Assembly: GCA_003222275.1 (NCBI GenBank)
Contig: QHVJ01000156.1
Span: 1-41,226 of the forward strand
Length of the DNA stretch: 41,226 nucleotides
DNA from: Acidobacteriota bacterium
Lineage (GTDB): Bacteria; Acidobacteriota; Vicinamibacteria; Fen-336
Reading direction: 5' to 3'
This document shows positions 1-10,776 of the stretch, in pieces (within the stretch, counting starts at the first letter, position 1; every line of letters begins with the position of its first letter). Below the pieces are notes generated by a model. It did no database searches. It was not told the DNA's origin and saw nothing but the letters and a program-made list of their open reading frames with translations. The position numbers and the translations under genes are program-made.

Positions 1-439
1 TGCCGAGCTCGTCGGCCTCGATCTCCCCGAAGTCGACCTCGAGGCACGGTTTGTCCGTGTCCTGGGCAAGGGGCAGAAAGAGAGGCTGGTGCCCTTCGGC
101 GCCCCCGCAGAAAAGGCGTTGCGCGCCTACCTCCCCGTGCGCGCGACGTGCCGGCCTCGCACCGACGCGGTCTTCGTGAACGCCCGCGGGGGCCGGCTCA
201 CGGGCCGCTCGGTAAGGTCCATCGTGCAGCGGCGGGTCGTCCAGGCGGCGGTCTCGCAGCGCATCAGCCCTCACGGCCTCCGGCACAGCTTCGCCACGCA
301 TCTGTTGGAGCGCGGGGCTGATCTGAGGTCCATCCAGGAGCTGCTCGGCCATGCCCGCCTGTCGACGACCCAGAAGTACACCCATCTCGACACGCGCCAT
401 ATTCTGGAGATCTACAGTAAGACACACCCGCGCGCATAA
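1..439 (+). CDS. Tyrosine recombinase XerC/XerD, C-terminal part (5' end outside window)
   Basis: The reading frame is already open at base 2, so the gene is truncated by the window edge. The visible part is the catalytic domain of a Xer-type tyrosine recombinase, which resolves chromosome dimers at dif together with its partner. The first residues read as the usual 'VRVLGKGQKERLVPFG' strand. Next comes the HGLRHSFATHLL block with the HxxR catalytic pair, then LLGHARLSTTQKYTH with the second His and the nucleophilic Tyr. All visible catalytic residues are present, so the enzyme looks active. A xer gene beside hslVU is a common chromosomal order, which argues for a housekeeping recombinase rather than a phage integrase. 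XerC and XerD cannot be told apart from this fragment. Confidence 0.92.
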   Translation, partial: AELVGLDLPEVDLEARFVRVLGKGQKERLVPFGAPAEKALRAYLPVRATCRPRTDAVFVNARGGRLTGRSVRSIVQRRVVQAAVSQRISPHGLRHSFATHLLERGADLRSIQELLGHARLSTTQKYTHLDTRHILEIYSKTHPRA

Positions 440-441
440 AC

Positions 442-463
442 TATTCTGTTATAATACAGAATA
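442..463 (+). promoter_or_regulatory. Palindrome centred on a perfect TATAAT, probable sigma-operon promoter/operator
   Basis: Two perfect 8-nt inverted arms (TATTCTGT at 442-449 and ACAGAATA at 456-463) flank the hexamer TATAAT at 450-455. This AT-rich spot lies in the only gap between xerC and the sigma gene. If TATAAT is a -10 box, transcription would begin near 462, 14 nt before the ATG at 476. I see no good -35 box at the right spacing, which would suit an activator- or repressor-controlled promoter. The symmetric arms could bind a dimeric regulator that blocks the -10. Promoter function is inferred. Confidence 0.5.
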
Positions 464-475
464 ACGGCTGCAACG

Positions 476-1096
476 ATGCCCCGTGCGTCTAAGTTCACGA
501 GGTCGATGGCGCCTAGCGATGAGGAGCTGGTGGAACAGTTCCAGAATGGGGACTCGTCTGCCTTCGACGTGCTCGTCCGCCGCTGGGAGCGAAAGGTCCA
601 AGGGGCCATCTACCGGCTGGTGGGACCCGGAGAAGACGTGCGTGACCTGAGCCAGGAGACGCTGCTCAAGGCCTATCGCGGCCTCGGGACGTTCAAGCAG
701 GAAGCTCGTTTCTCGTCGTGGCTCTACCAGATCGCCCTCAACGTCTGCCGGGACCGCATGCGGCGGGGACGCGGGAAGAGCTACGTCAGCTTCGACGAGC
801 TGTCCGAAACCGGCGACACCGGCACCGAGCCGGGGCCGAGCGCGCTGGAGCTCATCGAAGCGCGCGACCTCTCGAGGCAGGTGGCGGCCGCCGTGTCCGC
901 CCTGCCTCAGGAGCAGCGTGAGGTGGTCGTCTTGAAGGAGTATCAGGGGCTCACGTTCCTCGAGATCGCCGAGGCGCTGGACGTGCCCCTGTCGACCGTC
1001 AAGACGCGGCTCTACCGGGGCCTGGGGCAGCTCCGGCAGGAGCTGGTCCGCCAGGGAGTCCGGGGCGGGACCCCGGTGCCGGCCCCGACTTCATGA
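476..1096 (+). CDS. ECF-type RNA polymerase sigma factor
   Basis: This 206-residue protein has the two-domain layout of extracytoplasmic-function sigma-70 factors. Region 2 (about residues 15-100) contains the DLSQETLLKAYRGL and FSSWLYQIALNVCRDRMRR blocks, which bind core polymerase and the -10 element. Region 4 (about 140-195) has LPQEQREVVVLKEYQGLTFLEIAEALDVP followed by the STVKTRLYRGL recognition helix. The next gene is a zinc-finger anti-sigma factor, so activity is probably controlled by membrane sequestration. The ATG at 476 follows the TATAAT palindrome by a short leader and lacks a clear Shine-Dalgarno. A second ATG at 506 would remove ten residues and begin at the usual 'SDEELV' motif. 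The target regulon is unknown. Confidence 0.93.
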   Translation: MPRASKFTRSMAPSDEELVEQFQNGDSSAFDVLVRRWERKVQGAIYRLVGPGEDVRDLSQETLLKAYRGLGTFKQEARFSSWLYQIALNVCRDRMRRGRGKSYVSFDELSETGDTGTEPGPSALELIEARDLSRQVAAAVSALPQEQREVVVLKEYQGLTFLEIAEALDVPLSTVKTRLYRGLGQLRQELVRQGVRGGTPVPAPTS

Positions 1097-1130
1097 TGGG
1101 CCGCAAGGGACACGCGGGCCCGGGGGAGAC

Positions 1131-1787
1131 GTGATGGACTGCGATGCTTTTCGCGAAGAGATGATGGACCTGCTCTACGAGGAGGCGGCGCCTGCGGTCG
1201 CGCGGCGCCTCGACGAACATCAGGCGGCCTGCCGCGCATGCCGTGACGAGCTCTCGTCCTTCCGCCGCCTCCGGCGCCACCTGGCGTCCTGGCGCACGCC
1301 GCCCGACCTCGGCCGCGTCCCGCGCCGGTTCTCGTCCGCGCGCCCCTACCTGGCGATGGCGGCCGCGCTCCTGCTGCTCGTAACGGGCGGCCTGGCCCTG
1401 AAGGGGTCCGAGCTCCGCTACGAGCAGGGCCGTTTCGCGTTCCGCCTGGGCCGGGCGCCAGAGCCTTCCGCGTTGTCCGCCGCGCTCGCCGCCCAGGAAC
1501 AGCGCCACCGCCGTGAGATCGACGCCTTGCAGGCCACCGTCGCGGCCATGTCCGAGAAGGCCACGCTGCGCAAGGTGCAGCGGATGATCGAGGAGAGCGA
1601 GGCCCGGCAGGCCACGATCGTGAGCGCCGGCCTCACCCGGCTCGAAGAGCGGACGGAGGCCCGGCGCCAATACGACCTCGCCCAGGTCGGGGCGGGCCTG
1701 AGCTATCTCGACGGGAAGGCGGGACTGCAGGCGGCCCGGACGACGGAGCTGATGGGCCACGTCCTGCAGGCTTCCCAGAAGAGGTGA
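1131..1787 (+). CDS. Zinc-finger (zf-HC2) transmembrane anti-sigma factor
   Basis: The N-terminus carries a ZAS-type zinc-binding motif, His30-x3-Cys34-x2-Cys37, as in anti-sigma factors that hold ECF sigma factors at the membrane. One transmembrane segment lies at about residues 73-90. The remaining 125 or so residues should be periplasmic and contain a long charged coiled-coil-like stretch (about 115-215). The start is GTG at 1131 or ATG at 1134; a GGGGGAG stretch just upstream (about 1122-1128) fits either. It lies 34 nt after the sigma gene and its TGA overlaps the next gene, so the three are almost certainly co-transcribed. The periplasmic part is probably the sensor, but its signal cannot be read from the sequence. 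Confidence 0.85.
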   Translation: MMDCDAFREEMMDLLYEEAAPAVARRLDEHQAACRACRDELSSFRRLRRHLASWRTPPDLGRVPRRFSSARPYLAMAAALLLLVTGGLALKGSELRYEQGRFAFRLGRAPEPSALSAALAAQEQRHRREIDALQATVAAMSEKATLRKVQRMIEESEARQATIVSAGLTRLEERTEARRQYDLAQVGAGLSYLDGKAGLQAARTTELMGHVLQASQKR

Positions 1788-1789
1788 CG

Positions 1790-2932
1790 ATGCGCGCTTT
1801 CCCCTTCCCGCTCCGCTTTGTCGGCGCCGTTTGCATCCTCGCCCCGGGGCTGTCGTTCGGCCAGACCCGCAGCGATCCCCGATCCGAGATGGACGGCTTC
1901 GCCGCCGCGCTCGACGCGGCGGTGAGGCGCGTGAGCCGCTCCAGCCCGGCCCTGCTCGCGGGCCGCGAAGGCGCCCGCGGCTACCGTGTGCCGGGATTCG
2001 GCGCGCTCTTCGTTCTGCCGCCACGCGCCCTCCCCTCGGCGTCGCCGCGCTCCCTCGCCGAGCGCGAGGCGGCCCGGTCGCTCGACGACGCGATCCACCA
2101 CCTCGAGCAGGGGCTGCGGACCGCCTCCTCGGCGGAGCTCCGCGCGCAGATGGAGAAGAACCTGCGCGCGCTGCGCCAGACGCGTGCCGAGCTGCGGGGC
2201 ACCGCCCGCGACCGCTCGGCGGGCGCGGTCGTCCTGTCGCCGCCCACCGTCTCCGCCGTCATGGCGGGGGAGGACGCGGAGCCGGACCAGCCGCGACTCG
2301 AAGACTTGCAGCGGGCGCTGGAGGCGCAGATGGCCGAGCAGATGCGCGCGCTCCAGGAAGCGGAGCGATCGCACGGGGACCAGGAGCAGGAGATGGCGCG
2401 CCGGATGGATGCGCAGTTCCGCGAGCTGCAGGCGCGCATGGAGGCGATGCGACGCGAGGCCGAACGCGCGCGCGTGGAAGCGGAGAGGCAGGTCGAGATC
2501 CGTCTCGGCGTCCCCCCCGCCCCCCCCGCCCCCCCCGACGCGCCCGCGGTGGCCGAAGCACCCCCCGCCCCGGTGGCCCCCGAGCCCCCGAACCCCGACG
2601 TCTTCATCCCACCGATGCTCGCCCCGGCGCCCTGGCAGCTGTGGTTCAGCATCGAGGAGCCCGCGGACGGCCGGACCGGGGAGACGGTCGTCCGCGAGGT
2701 CCGGGCGGCGGTGACGGCGCTGCTCGAGAAGCAAGGTCCGTCGCTGCATCAGCTGAAGGCGGACGAGTACCTCGCCGTGGCCGTTGATTTCGTTCCCCGG
2801 GTGACCGTGGCCGACCGCCGTGCGCAGAAGACCATGGTGATCAAGGCGCGCAAGCGCGACCTCGACGATCACCGCGCCGGCCGCCTCGGGACCGCCGAGC
2901 TTCACCAGCGCATCGAGTACTCCGAGTACTGA
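1790..2932 (+). CDS. Exported coiled-coil protein of the sigma/anti-sigma operon, unknown function
   Basis: A hydrophobic signal peptide ending near LSFGQ predicts export. The mature part has a '[15 protein letters not shown]' strand, then a long Glu/Arg/Gln-rich coiled coil (about residues 160-230). A Pro/Ala linker encoded by C-runs follows (2513-2600), and then a C-terminal mixed alpha/beta segment. I chose the ATG at 1790, with AGAGG six bases upstream. A GTG at 1784 is also in frame and would give a 4-nt overlap with the anti-sigma gene. Proteins of this general build sit beside ECF sigma factors in Acidobacteriota and related groups, as far as I recall. A part in signal sensing or envelope stress is inference only; no enzymatic motif is visible. 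Confidence 0.7.
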   Translation: MRAFPFPLRFVGAVCILAPGLSFGQTRSDPRSEMDGFAAALDAAVRRVSRSSPALLAGREGARGYRVPGFGALFVLPPRALPSASPRSLAEREAARSLDDAIHHLEQGLRTASSAELRAQMEKNLRALRQTRAELRGTARDRSAGAVVLSPPTVSAVMAGEDAEPDQPRLEDLQRALEAQMAEQMRALQEAERSHGDQEQEMARRMDAQFRELQARMEAMRREAERARVEAERQVEIRLGVPPAPPAPPDAPAVAEAPPAPVAPEPPNPDVFIPPMLAPAPWQLWFSIEEPADGRTGETVVREVRAAVTALLEKQGPSLHQLKADEYLAVAVDFVPRVTVADRRAQKTMVIKARKRDLDDHRAGRLGTAELHQRIEYSEY

Positions 2933-2973
2933 GACTATACTTGGGGGGTCGAGCCCGCCGGCGGGCCACCTCC

Positions 2974-3516
2974 ATGGGCGAATCCTCCACTCTCCACGGC
3001 ACGACGATCCTGGCCGTGCGCCACCGTGGCCGCAGCGCCATCGCGGGCGACGGCCAGGTCACGCTCGGCAAGACCGTGATGAAGCACGGGGCGCGCAAGA
3101 TCCGCCGGCTCCACAACGGGCAGGTGCTGGCGGGCTTCGCCGGCTCGACCGCGGACGCGCTCGCGCTCTTCGCGAAGTTCGAGGCCAAGATCGAGGAGTA
3201 TCGCGGGAACCTGGAGCGGGCGGCGGTGGAGCTGTCCAAGGAGTGGCGCACCGACCGCGTGCTGCGCCGGCTGGAAGCGTTCCTGGTGGTGGCGGACCGC
3301 GAGTCGGCCTTCCTGCTGTCGGGGGCCGGCGACGTCATCACCCCCGACGACGGCATCGTGGCCGTGGGCAGCGGCGGGCCCTACGCGCTCGCCGCCGCCC
3401 GGGCCCTCGCGCGCTTCACCGAGATGGACGCCCCCACGCTGGCGGTCGAGGCCCTGAAGATCGCCGCCTCCATCTGCGTCTACACCAACGACTCGATCGT
3501 CGTGGAGTCCCTCTAG
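2974..3516 (+). CDS. hslV: HslV (ClpQ), peptidase subunit of the HslUV protease
   Basis: HslV is the proteasome-like threonine peptidase of the ATP-dependent HslUV complex, a cytoplasmic dodecamer that degrades proteins unfolded by HslU. From the ATG at 2974 it has 180 residues, close to the usual 175-180. The mature N-terminus HGTTILAV places the nucleophile at Thr10 after a 9-residue propeptide. The conserved [10 protein letters not shown] block, the KIRRL lysine region and the [13 protein letters not shown] helix are all present. A TTG at 2941 would add an unlikely Arg-rich extension, so I reject it. A TATACT hexamer at 2936-2941 could be a -10 box, but no -35 is obvious. hslU begins one base after the stop. 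Confidence 0.95.
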   Translation: MGESSTLHGTTILAVRHRGRSAIAGDGQVTLGKTVMKHGARKIRRLHNGQVLAGFAGSTADALALFAKFEAKIEEYRGNLERAAVELSKEWRTDRVLRRLEAFLVVADRESAFLLSGAGDVITPDDGIVAVGSGGPYALAAARALARFTEMDAPTLAVEALKIAASICVYTNDSIVVESL

Positions 3517-3517
3517 G

Positions 3518-4914
<1,397 letters not shown>

Positions 4915-4918
<4 letters not shown>

Positions 4919-6081
4919 TACGCCCCCGCGCGGCGGAGGTGTTCACGCGGAGCACCGTCGTGCTGCTCGCGGCCGCGCTGGCCGCCGCCGGATGCGGCAA
5001 GCGGGGTGATCCGCTGCCGCCCCTTTCCCGCACGCCGCAGGGTGTCACGGAGCTGCACCTGGCGCAGCGCGGCCAGACCCTCGAGCTGAGCTTCGTGGCG
5101 CCGCGCACCTCCGCGGGGGGCGTGCGCCTCGGTGTGCTCGAGGTGGAGCTGCTGCGGGCGGACGTCGCCGGGGACTTCGCGAAGCTCGCGCATCGCAGCC
5201 GGCGAAGGATGGCGCCGGGGGAGACCTTCGTGGAGGCGGGACCCCTGCCGGCCGCGGGCGCCGTGATCCGGGTGGCGGCGCGGGTGAGGGCCGGGGGCGA
5301 CGCCTCCGCGCTCTCCCCGGTCGTGACCCTCACGGTGCAGCCGCCTCCGGCGCCGCCGACCGGCTTCACCGCGCAGCTCGAGCCACAGGCCGTCAACCTC
5401 GCCTGGGTTCCGCCCCCGACGCCGCCCCCGACGCCGATCCCCTCACCGTCCGCCACGCCGACGGCGAGCCCGCCGCCCGCAGCGTCCCCGTCGCCGTCGG
5501 TCTCTCCTTCACCATCGGTCTCTCCGTCACCGCCGGGCGCCCGTCCGTCGCCCTCACCCTCGCCCTCACCCTCACCCTCACCCACCCCCAAGCCGCAGGG
5601 TGGTTTCTGGATCTACCGCCGGGAGCCCGAGAGCACGTACCGCCGGCCCTTGATGCCGGTACCGGTGCCGGCCCCGCCCTTCCGCGACACGACCGTTGCG
5701 CCGGGCGATCGCTGGTGCTACGTCGTGCGGACGGTGGCCTCGACGGAGCCGGTCGTCGAGAGCGCAAGCTCAGGCGAAGCGTGCGTCGAGAACAAGGACG
5801 TCTTTGCTCCCGCCGCCCCCACGGGTGTCGCGGCCCTCGTCCATGACGACGGCATCGAGGTGTCCTGGAGCCCGTCGCTGGAGGCCGATCTCGCCTCCTA
5901 CCGCGTCTACCGCACCGCCGCCGGCGCGCCGTCCCTGCGGGTGGGGGAGGTGGCCGCTCCCGACACCTCCTTCCGCGATACCGGCGCTCCCCGCGGGGCC
6001 GCCCTGGCCTACACGGTGACGGCGCTCGACCGGGATGGCAACGAGAGCCCGCCTTCGGCGGCCGTGGAGGCCCGGCCCTGA
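4915..6081 (+). CDS. Lipoprotein with fibronectin type III-like domains and a Pro-Ser linker
   Basis: A signal peptide with lipobox AAGC (Cys27 from the TTG start) predicts a lipid-anchored envelope protein; the following '[10 protein letters not shown]' resembles the start of LptM/YifL-type small lipoproteins. Residues about 35-145 and 290-388 look like two beta-sandwich, fibronectin type III-like domains; the second contains '[21 protein letters not shown]'. Between them is a low-complexity Pro-Ser-rich linker (about 165-225) made of six-base DNA repeats. The start is uncertain. TTG at 4915 overlaps the hslU stop as TTGA, while GTG at 4939 gives a more typical signal length; neither has a good ribosome-binding site. 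It probably mediates protein or glycan contacts in the envelope. I know no defined function. Confidence 0.75.
5491..5590 (+). repeat. Degenerate six-base tandem repeats encoding Pro-Ser
   Basis: The stretch is built of TC(A/G/T)CC(C/G)-type hexamers, most regular at 5545-5585 where CCCTCA alternates with CCCTCG. It encodes an alternating Pro-Ser linker inside the lipoprotein. Six-base units keep the frame if the number changes by slippage, so linker length may vary between strains. Confidence 0.8.
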
Positions 6082-6128
6082 GGGTGATGCCGGTCCCCCG
6101 TGGGGATATGATTCCAGGGGAGGCACTC

Positions 6129-6797
6129 ATGAAGATCTTCCTGGATACGGCGAGCCTGAAGGAGATCCGCGAAGGGGCGGCGCTCGGCGTGATCGACGGC
6201 ATCACCACCAACCCGACCCTGCTCTCCAAGGAGAGCGGCGAGCCGGAAGAGATCCTCGTCCAGATCTGCGAGACCGTGAACGGGCCCATCTCCGCCGAGG
6301 TGGTCGCCACCGACGCCGAGGGGATGGTGCGGGAGGGGCGGCATTGGGCGGGGGTGCACAAGAACATCGTCGTCAAGTGCCCGTGCACGGTCGAGGGCCT
6401 GAAGGCTACGAAGACCCTCAGCAGCGCGGGGATCCGGATCAACATGACGCTCGTCTTCTCCGCGCCGCAGGCCCTGCTGGCGGCCAAGGCGGGGGCGAGC
6501 TTCTGCTCCCCCTTCGTGGGCCGGCTCGACGACATCGCCACCCCCGGCATGGACCTCGTGCGGGACATCGTGCAGATCTATCGCAACTACTCCTTCCCGT
6601 GCGAGGTGCTCGCGGCGAGCCTGCGCAGCCCGATTCACGTGGTGGAGGCGGCCAAGGCCGGCGCCCACATCGGCACCATGCCCTACGCGGTCTTCACCTC
6701 CCTCGTGAAGCACCCGCTCACCGACATCGGCCTCAAGAAGTTCCTCGAGGACTGGGAGAAGGCCAAGAAGGAGGTGGGCGCCAAGACCGCCCGCTGA
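6129..6797 (+). CDS. Transaldolase / fructose-6-phosphate aldolase family protein
   Basis: This 222-residue class I aldolase belongs to the small transaldolase (TalC/FSA-like) subfamily, which moves or releases a dihydroxyacetone unit in the non-oxidative pentose phosphate pathway. Visible landmarks are [13 protein letters not shown] with Asp6, GITTNPTLL with Asn28, the Schiff-base lysine in VVKCPCT (Lys83) and the SPFVGRLDD motif. The ATG at 6129 is chosen because GGGGAGG lies five bases upstream (6117-6123) and the family begins at MKIF. A TATGAT at 6107-6112 might be a -10 box but would leave almost no leader. Transaldolase and fructose-6-phosphate aldolase activity cannot be separated with certainty, although the length fits bacterial transaldolases of this short type. 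Confidence 0.92.
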   Translation: MKIFLDTASLKEIREGAALGVIDGITTNPTLLSKESGEPEEILVQICETVNGPISAEVVATDAEGMVREGRHWAGVHKNIVVKCPCTVEGLKATKTLSSAGIRINMTLVFSAPQALLAAKAGASFCSPFVGRLDDIATPGMDLVRDIVQIYRNYSFPCEVLAASLRSPIHVVEAAKAGAHIGTMPYAVFTSLVKHPLTDIGLKKFLEDWEKAKKEVGAKTAR

Positions 6798-6805
6798 GCG
6801 AGCCG

Positions 6806-7007
6806 ATGCCCGTCTACGAGTACGTCTGTCACGCGTGCGACCAGGCCTTCGAGAAGTACGTCCGGGCCTGGGGCGAGGCGGTCGCCTGCCCGCGCTGCGA
6901 GGGCTCGGACGTCGAGAAGCAGGTGTCCCGCTTCGCCTTCGCGGGCGAAGGGGGGTTCGTCCCCTCCGGCGGCGGAGGCTGCGGCTGCGGCCGGGGCGGA
7001 TGCGGCT

Positions 7008-7018
<11 letters not shown>
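6806..7018 (+). CDS. FmdB-family putative zinc-ribbon protein
   Basis: This 70-residue protein begins [17 protein letters not shown], the signature of FmdB/CxxC_CXXC_SSSS regulatory-type proteins. It has one zinc ribbon, Cys-x2-Cys near residue 8 and Cys-x2-Cys near residue 30. The C-terminus is an unusual Gly/Cys-rich tail with further Cys residues and a final His, which could bind another metal. It is easy to overlook because it sits at the end of a longer spurious frame. The gene lies 8 nt after the transaldolase and overlaps the carboxyltransferase start by 11 nt, so it is probably translated with both. The role of the family is unclear; regulation of amide metabolism was proposed for the founding member. 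Confidence 0.85.
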
Positions 7019-8612
<1,594 letters not shown>

Positions 8613-8626
8613 CGATCGGCCTTTCC

Positions 8627-8729
8627 ACGCAGAGGCCGCCGAGAGACGCAGAGGCCGCAGAGAACAGAGAGTCTTTACGGTACTTCTCTTACTCTGCGGT
8701 CTCTGCGTGCCCTCTGCGGTCTCTGCGTT
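8627..8729. repeat. CTCTGCG-type inverted repeat, copy A
   Basis: The gap between the carboxylase genes (8613-8748, 136 bp) is mostly one long imperfect hairpin. The left arm (8627-8664) consists of two tandem units of about 19 bp, each starting ACGCAGAGGCCGC. The right arm (8691-8729) is their inverted copy with CTCTGCGGTCTCTGCGT units. The loop (8665-8690) can pair further through AGAGAG and TTCTCT. A second copy lies at 40422-40522. It could act as a terminator, an RNA-stability element or a mobile miniature repeat; nothing here decides. A small palindrome TAGCGCTA follows at 8731-8738. The next gene has no visible Shine-Dalgarno. Confidence 0.85.
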
Positions 8730-8748
8730 GTAGCGCTAGTGTCCCTCT

Positions 8749-10263
8749 ATGAGTGAGCGCATCTTCCGCAAGATCCTGGTCGCCAACCGCGGGGAGATCG
8801 CGGTGCGGGTGATCCGGGCCTGCCGCGAGATGGGGATCGTGTCGGTGGCCGTCTTCTCGGAGGCCGACCGCGCCGCCCGCCATGTCCGCCTCGCCGACGA
8901 GGCGTGGCCGATCGGGCCCCCGCGCGCCGCCGACAGCTACCTCCGGATCGACCGCGTGATCGACGCCGCGCGCGCCTCGGGGGCCGACGCCGTCCACCCC
9001 GGCTACGGGTTCCTGGCCGAGAACGCGGGCTTCGCCCGGGCGTGCGAGGAGGCCGGGCTCGTCTTCATCGGCCCCCGCAGCCAGACGATCGCCCTCGTGG
9101 GGGAGAAGACCTCGGCTCGCCGGCTCGCGGTCGCGGCCGGCCTTCCGGTGGTGCCCGGCACGCTGGAGCCCCTCGTCGACGACGCGGCGATCCGGCGGGA
9201 GGCGGAGCGCATCGGCTTCCCGCTGATGCTGAAGGCCGCGGCGGGAGGCGGCGGCAAGGGCCTGCGGCTCGTGGCGAGCGCGGCGGAGCTGGTCTCCGCC
9301 GCGGGGCGCGCCCGCAGCGAGGCGCGGTCCGCGTTCGGCGACGACCGGGTCTATGTCGAGAAGGCGCTCGTGCGGCCGCGCCACGTCGAGATACAGGTGA
9401 TGGCCGATCACCACGGCAACGTGGTCCATCTGTTCGAGCGGGAGTGCTCCATCCAGCGGCGCCATCAGAAGGTCGTCGAGGAGACCCCCTCCCCCCTGCT
9501 CACGCCCGACCTGAGGGCGCGGATGGGCATGCTCGCGGTGGCCCTGGTGCGCAAGTCCGGCTACGTGAACGCGGGCACGCTCGAGTTCCTGATGGACGAG
9601 TCGCGCGAGCCGTACTTCCTGGAGATGAACACCCGGCTGCAGGTCGAGCATCCCGTGACCGAGCTCGTGACCGGAGTCGATCTCGTGAAGCTGCAGATCG
9701 GGATCGCGCAGGGGGAGCCGCTCCCCTTCGCGCAGGCGGACCTCGTCCAGCGCGGCCACGCGATCGAGTGCCGGGTCTACGCCGAGGACCCGGACGCCGG
9801 GTTCCTCCCCTGCCCCGGACGCATCCTCGCCCTGCGCGTGCCGGGCGGCCCCGGGATCCGCGACGATTCCGGGGTCGAGGAGGGAGACGAGGTTCCCTCC
9901 TACTACGACCCGCTCGTCTCCAAGCTGGTGGCGTGGGGGGAGGATCGCGCCTCGGCGATCGCGCGCATGCGGCGAGCGGTGCGGGAGTACAAGGTCCTCG
10001 GCATCAAGACGACGCTGCCGTTCTTCGAGCGCGTCCTGCGCCATCCCGATTTCCTCGCCGGCCGGATCGACACGTCGTTCGTCGAGCGGCTGGGGCGCGA
10101 AAAGCAGGCCGAGGAGGAGCGGCCGTGGGCGGTCGCGGCGGCGGCGGCGGCCATCGGCGCGCTCGCGCGCCGGCGGGCGGCTCGGACCACACCCGGCGCG
10201 GGGCCGGCTCCTTCGGCCTGGCGCCGGGAGGGACGGCGGGAGGCCATGGGAGGCCGCGGGTGA
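8749..10263 (+). CDS. Biotin carboxylase subunit of acyl-CoA carboxylase (alpha chain without biotin domain)
   Basis: This ATP-grasp enzyme carboxylates the biotin carrier using bicarbonate and ATP. The order is typical: IFRKILVANRGEIAVRVIRA at the N-terminus, the Gly-rich ATP lid AAAGGGGKGLRLV at about residues 164-176, ECSIQRRHQKVVEE, and the catalytic EMNTRLQVEHPVTE near 290-303. After the core ends near residue 455 there is an Ala/Arg-rich tail that resembles the linker of fused propionyl-CoA carboxylase alpha chains. The biotin-bearing domain is a separate frame that begins in a GTGA overlap. It acts with the carboxyltransferase gene upstream; the 136-bp gap between them holds an inverted repeat. 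Substrate (propionyl- or acetyl-CoA) is set by the other subunit. Confidence 0.93.
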   Translation: MSERIFRKILVANRGEIAVRVIRACREMGIVSVAVFSEADRAARHVRLADEAWPIGPPRAADSYLRIDRVIDAARASGADAVHPGYGFLAENAGFARACEEAGLVFIGPRSQTIALVGEKTSARRLAVAAGLPVVPGTLEPLVDDAAIRREAERIGFPLMLKAAAGGGGKGLRLVASAAELVSAAGRARSEARSAFGDDRVYVEKALVRPRHVEIQVMADHHGNVVHLFERECSIQRRHQKVVEETPSPLLTPDLRARMGMLAVALVRKSGYVNAGTLEFLMDESREPYFLEMNTRLQVEHPVTELVTGVDLVKLQIGIAQGEPLPFAQADLVQRGHAIECRVYAEDPDAGFLPCPGRILALRVPGGPGIRDDSGVEEGDEVPSYYDPLVSKLVAWGEDRASAIARMRRAVREYKVLGIKTTLPFFERVLRHPDFLAGRIDTSFVERLGREKQAEEERPWAVAAAAAAIGALARRRAARTTPGAGPAPSAWRREGRREAMGGRG

Positions 10264-10751
10264 TCTTCGACGCCGCCGTGGACGGCCAGACGCATCGGGT
10301 CGAGGTGACGGGAAGCAAGGGACGCTACACCGTCGCCGTCGACGGCCGGCCGCTGGAGGTCGACTGGCGTGAAGTGGGCGGGCCGTTCGTGAGCCTGCTC
10401 GTGGGCGGCCGCAGCCACCACGTCGCCCTCGAGCCTCGTCCCGGGGGCTACCGGGTCCTCGTCGACAGCCACGATTTCGCGGTGGACGTGCTCGAGACGA
10501 CCCGCGACGCGGTCCTCGCCCCCCGCGGGCCCGCCGGCCCCGCGCGCCTCGTCGCCCCGATGCCGGGCCGCATCGTGCGCGTGCTCGCGGAGCCCGGGCA
10601 GGAGGTCGAGGCGGGTCAGGGCCTCGTGGTCATGGAAGCCATGAAGATGGAGAACGAGCTGCGCTCCCCGCGCGCGGGCCGGGTGGTCGAGGTCCACGCG
10701 CGCGAGCTCCAGACCGTCGAGACGGGATTCCTGCTCGTGGTCGTGGAGTGA
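10260..10751 (+). CDS. Biotin carboxyl carrier protein/domain of acyl-CoA carboxylase
   Basis: This 163-residue protein ends in a biotinyl domain. VAPMPGRIVRVLAEPGQEV leads to the biotinylation motif EAMKMENE, with Lys129 as the likely biotin site. The N-terminal 85 residues are beta-rich and probably correspond to the BT-type domain that docks the carboxylase core. The GTG start overlaps the TGA of the biotin carboxylase gene (GTGA), implying translational coupling and a 1:1 ratio. In many bacteria these two parts are one polypeptide; here they are split, or a frameshift separates them. Without this gene the carboxylase lacks its carrier, so it belongs functionally with the genes at 7008 and 8749. 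Confidence 0.9.
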   Translation: MIFDAAVDGQTHRVEVTGSKGRYTVAVDGRPLEVDWREVGGPFVSLLVGGRSHHVALEPRPGGYRVLVDSHDFAVDVLETTRDAVLAPRGPAGPARLVAPMPGRIVRVLAEPGQEVEAGQGLVVMEAMKMENELRSPRAGRVVEVHARELQTVETGFLLVVVE

Positions 10752-10776
10752 GCCGCCGGTCCTGAGAAAGATCTCC

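Noticed and set aside
1-439. Integrase of a phage or integrative element
   Set aside because: The protein ends and motifs are Xer-like, hslVU follows, and no att site, tRNA or other mobile genes are present.
442-463. Intrinsic terminator of xerC
   Set aside because: The palindrome is AT-rich with a 6-nt loop that is a perfect -10 box, and no T-run follows, so a promoter/operator fits better.
2513-2545. Sixth copy of the G-run/C-run palindromic element
   Set aside because: Only C-runs are present; there is no G-run arm and no GCGCGAA/TTCGCGC hairpin.
2941-2973. N-terminal extension of HslV from the TTG at 2941
   Set aside because: The threonine peptidase needs a short propeptide; the ATG at 2974 gives the family length.
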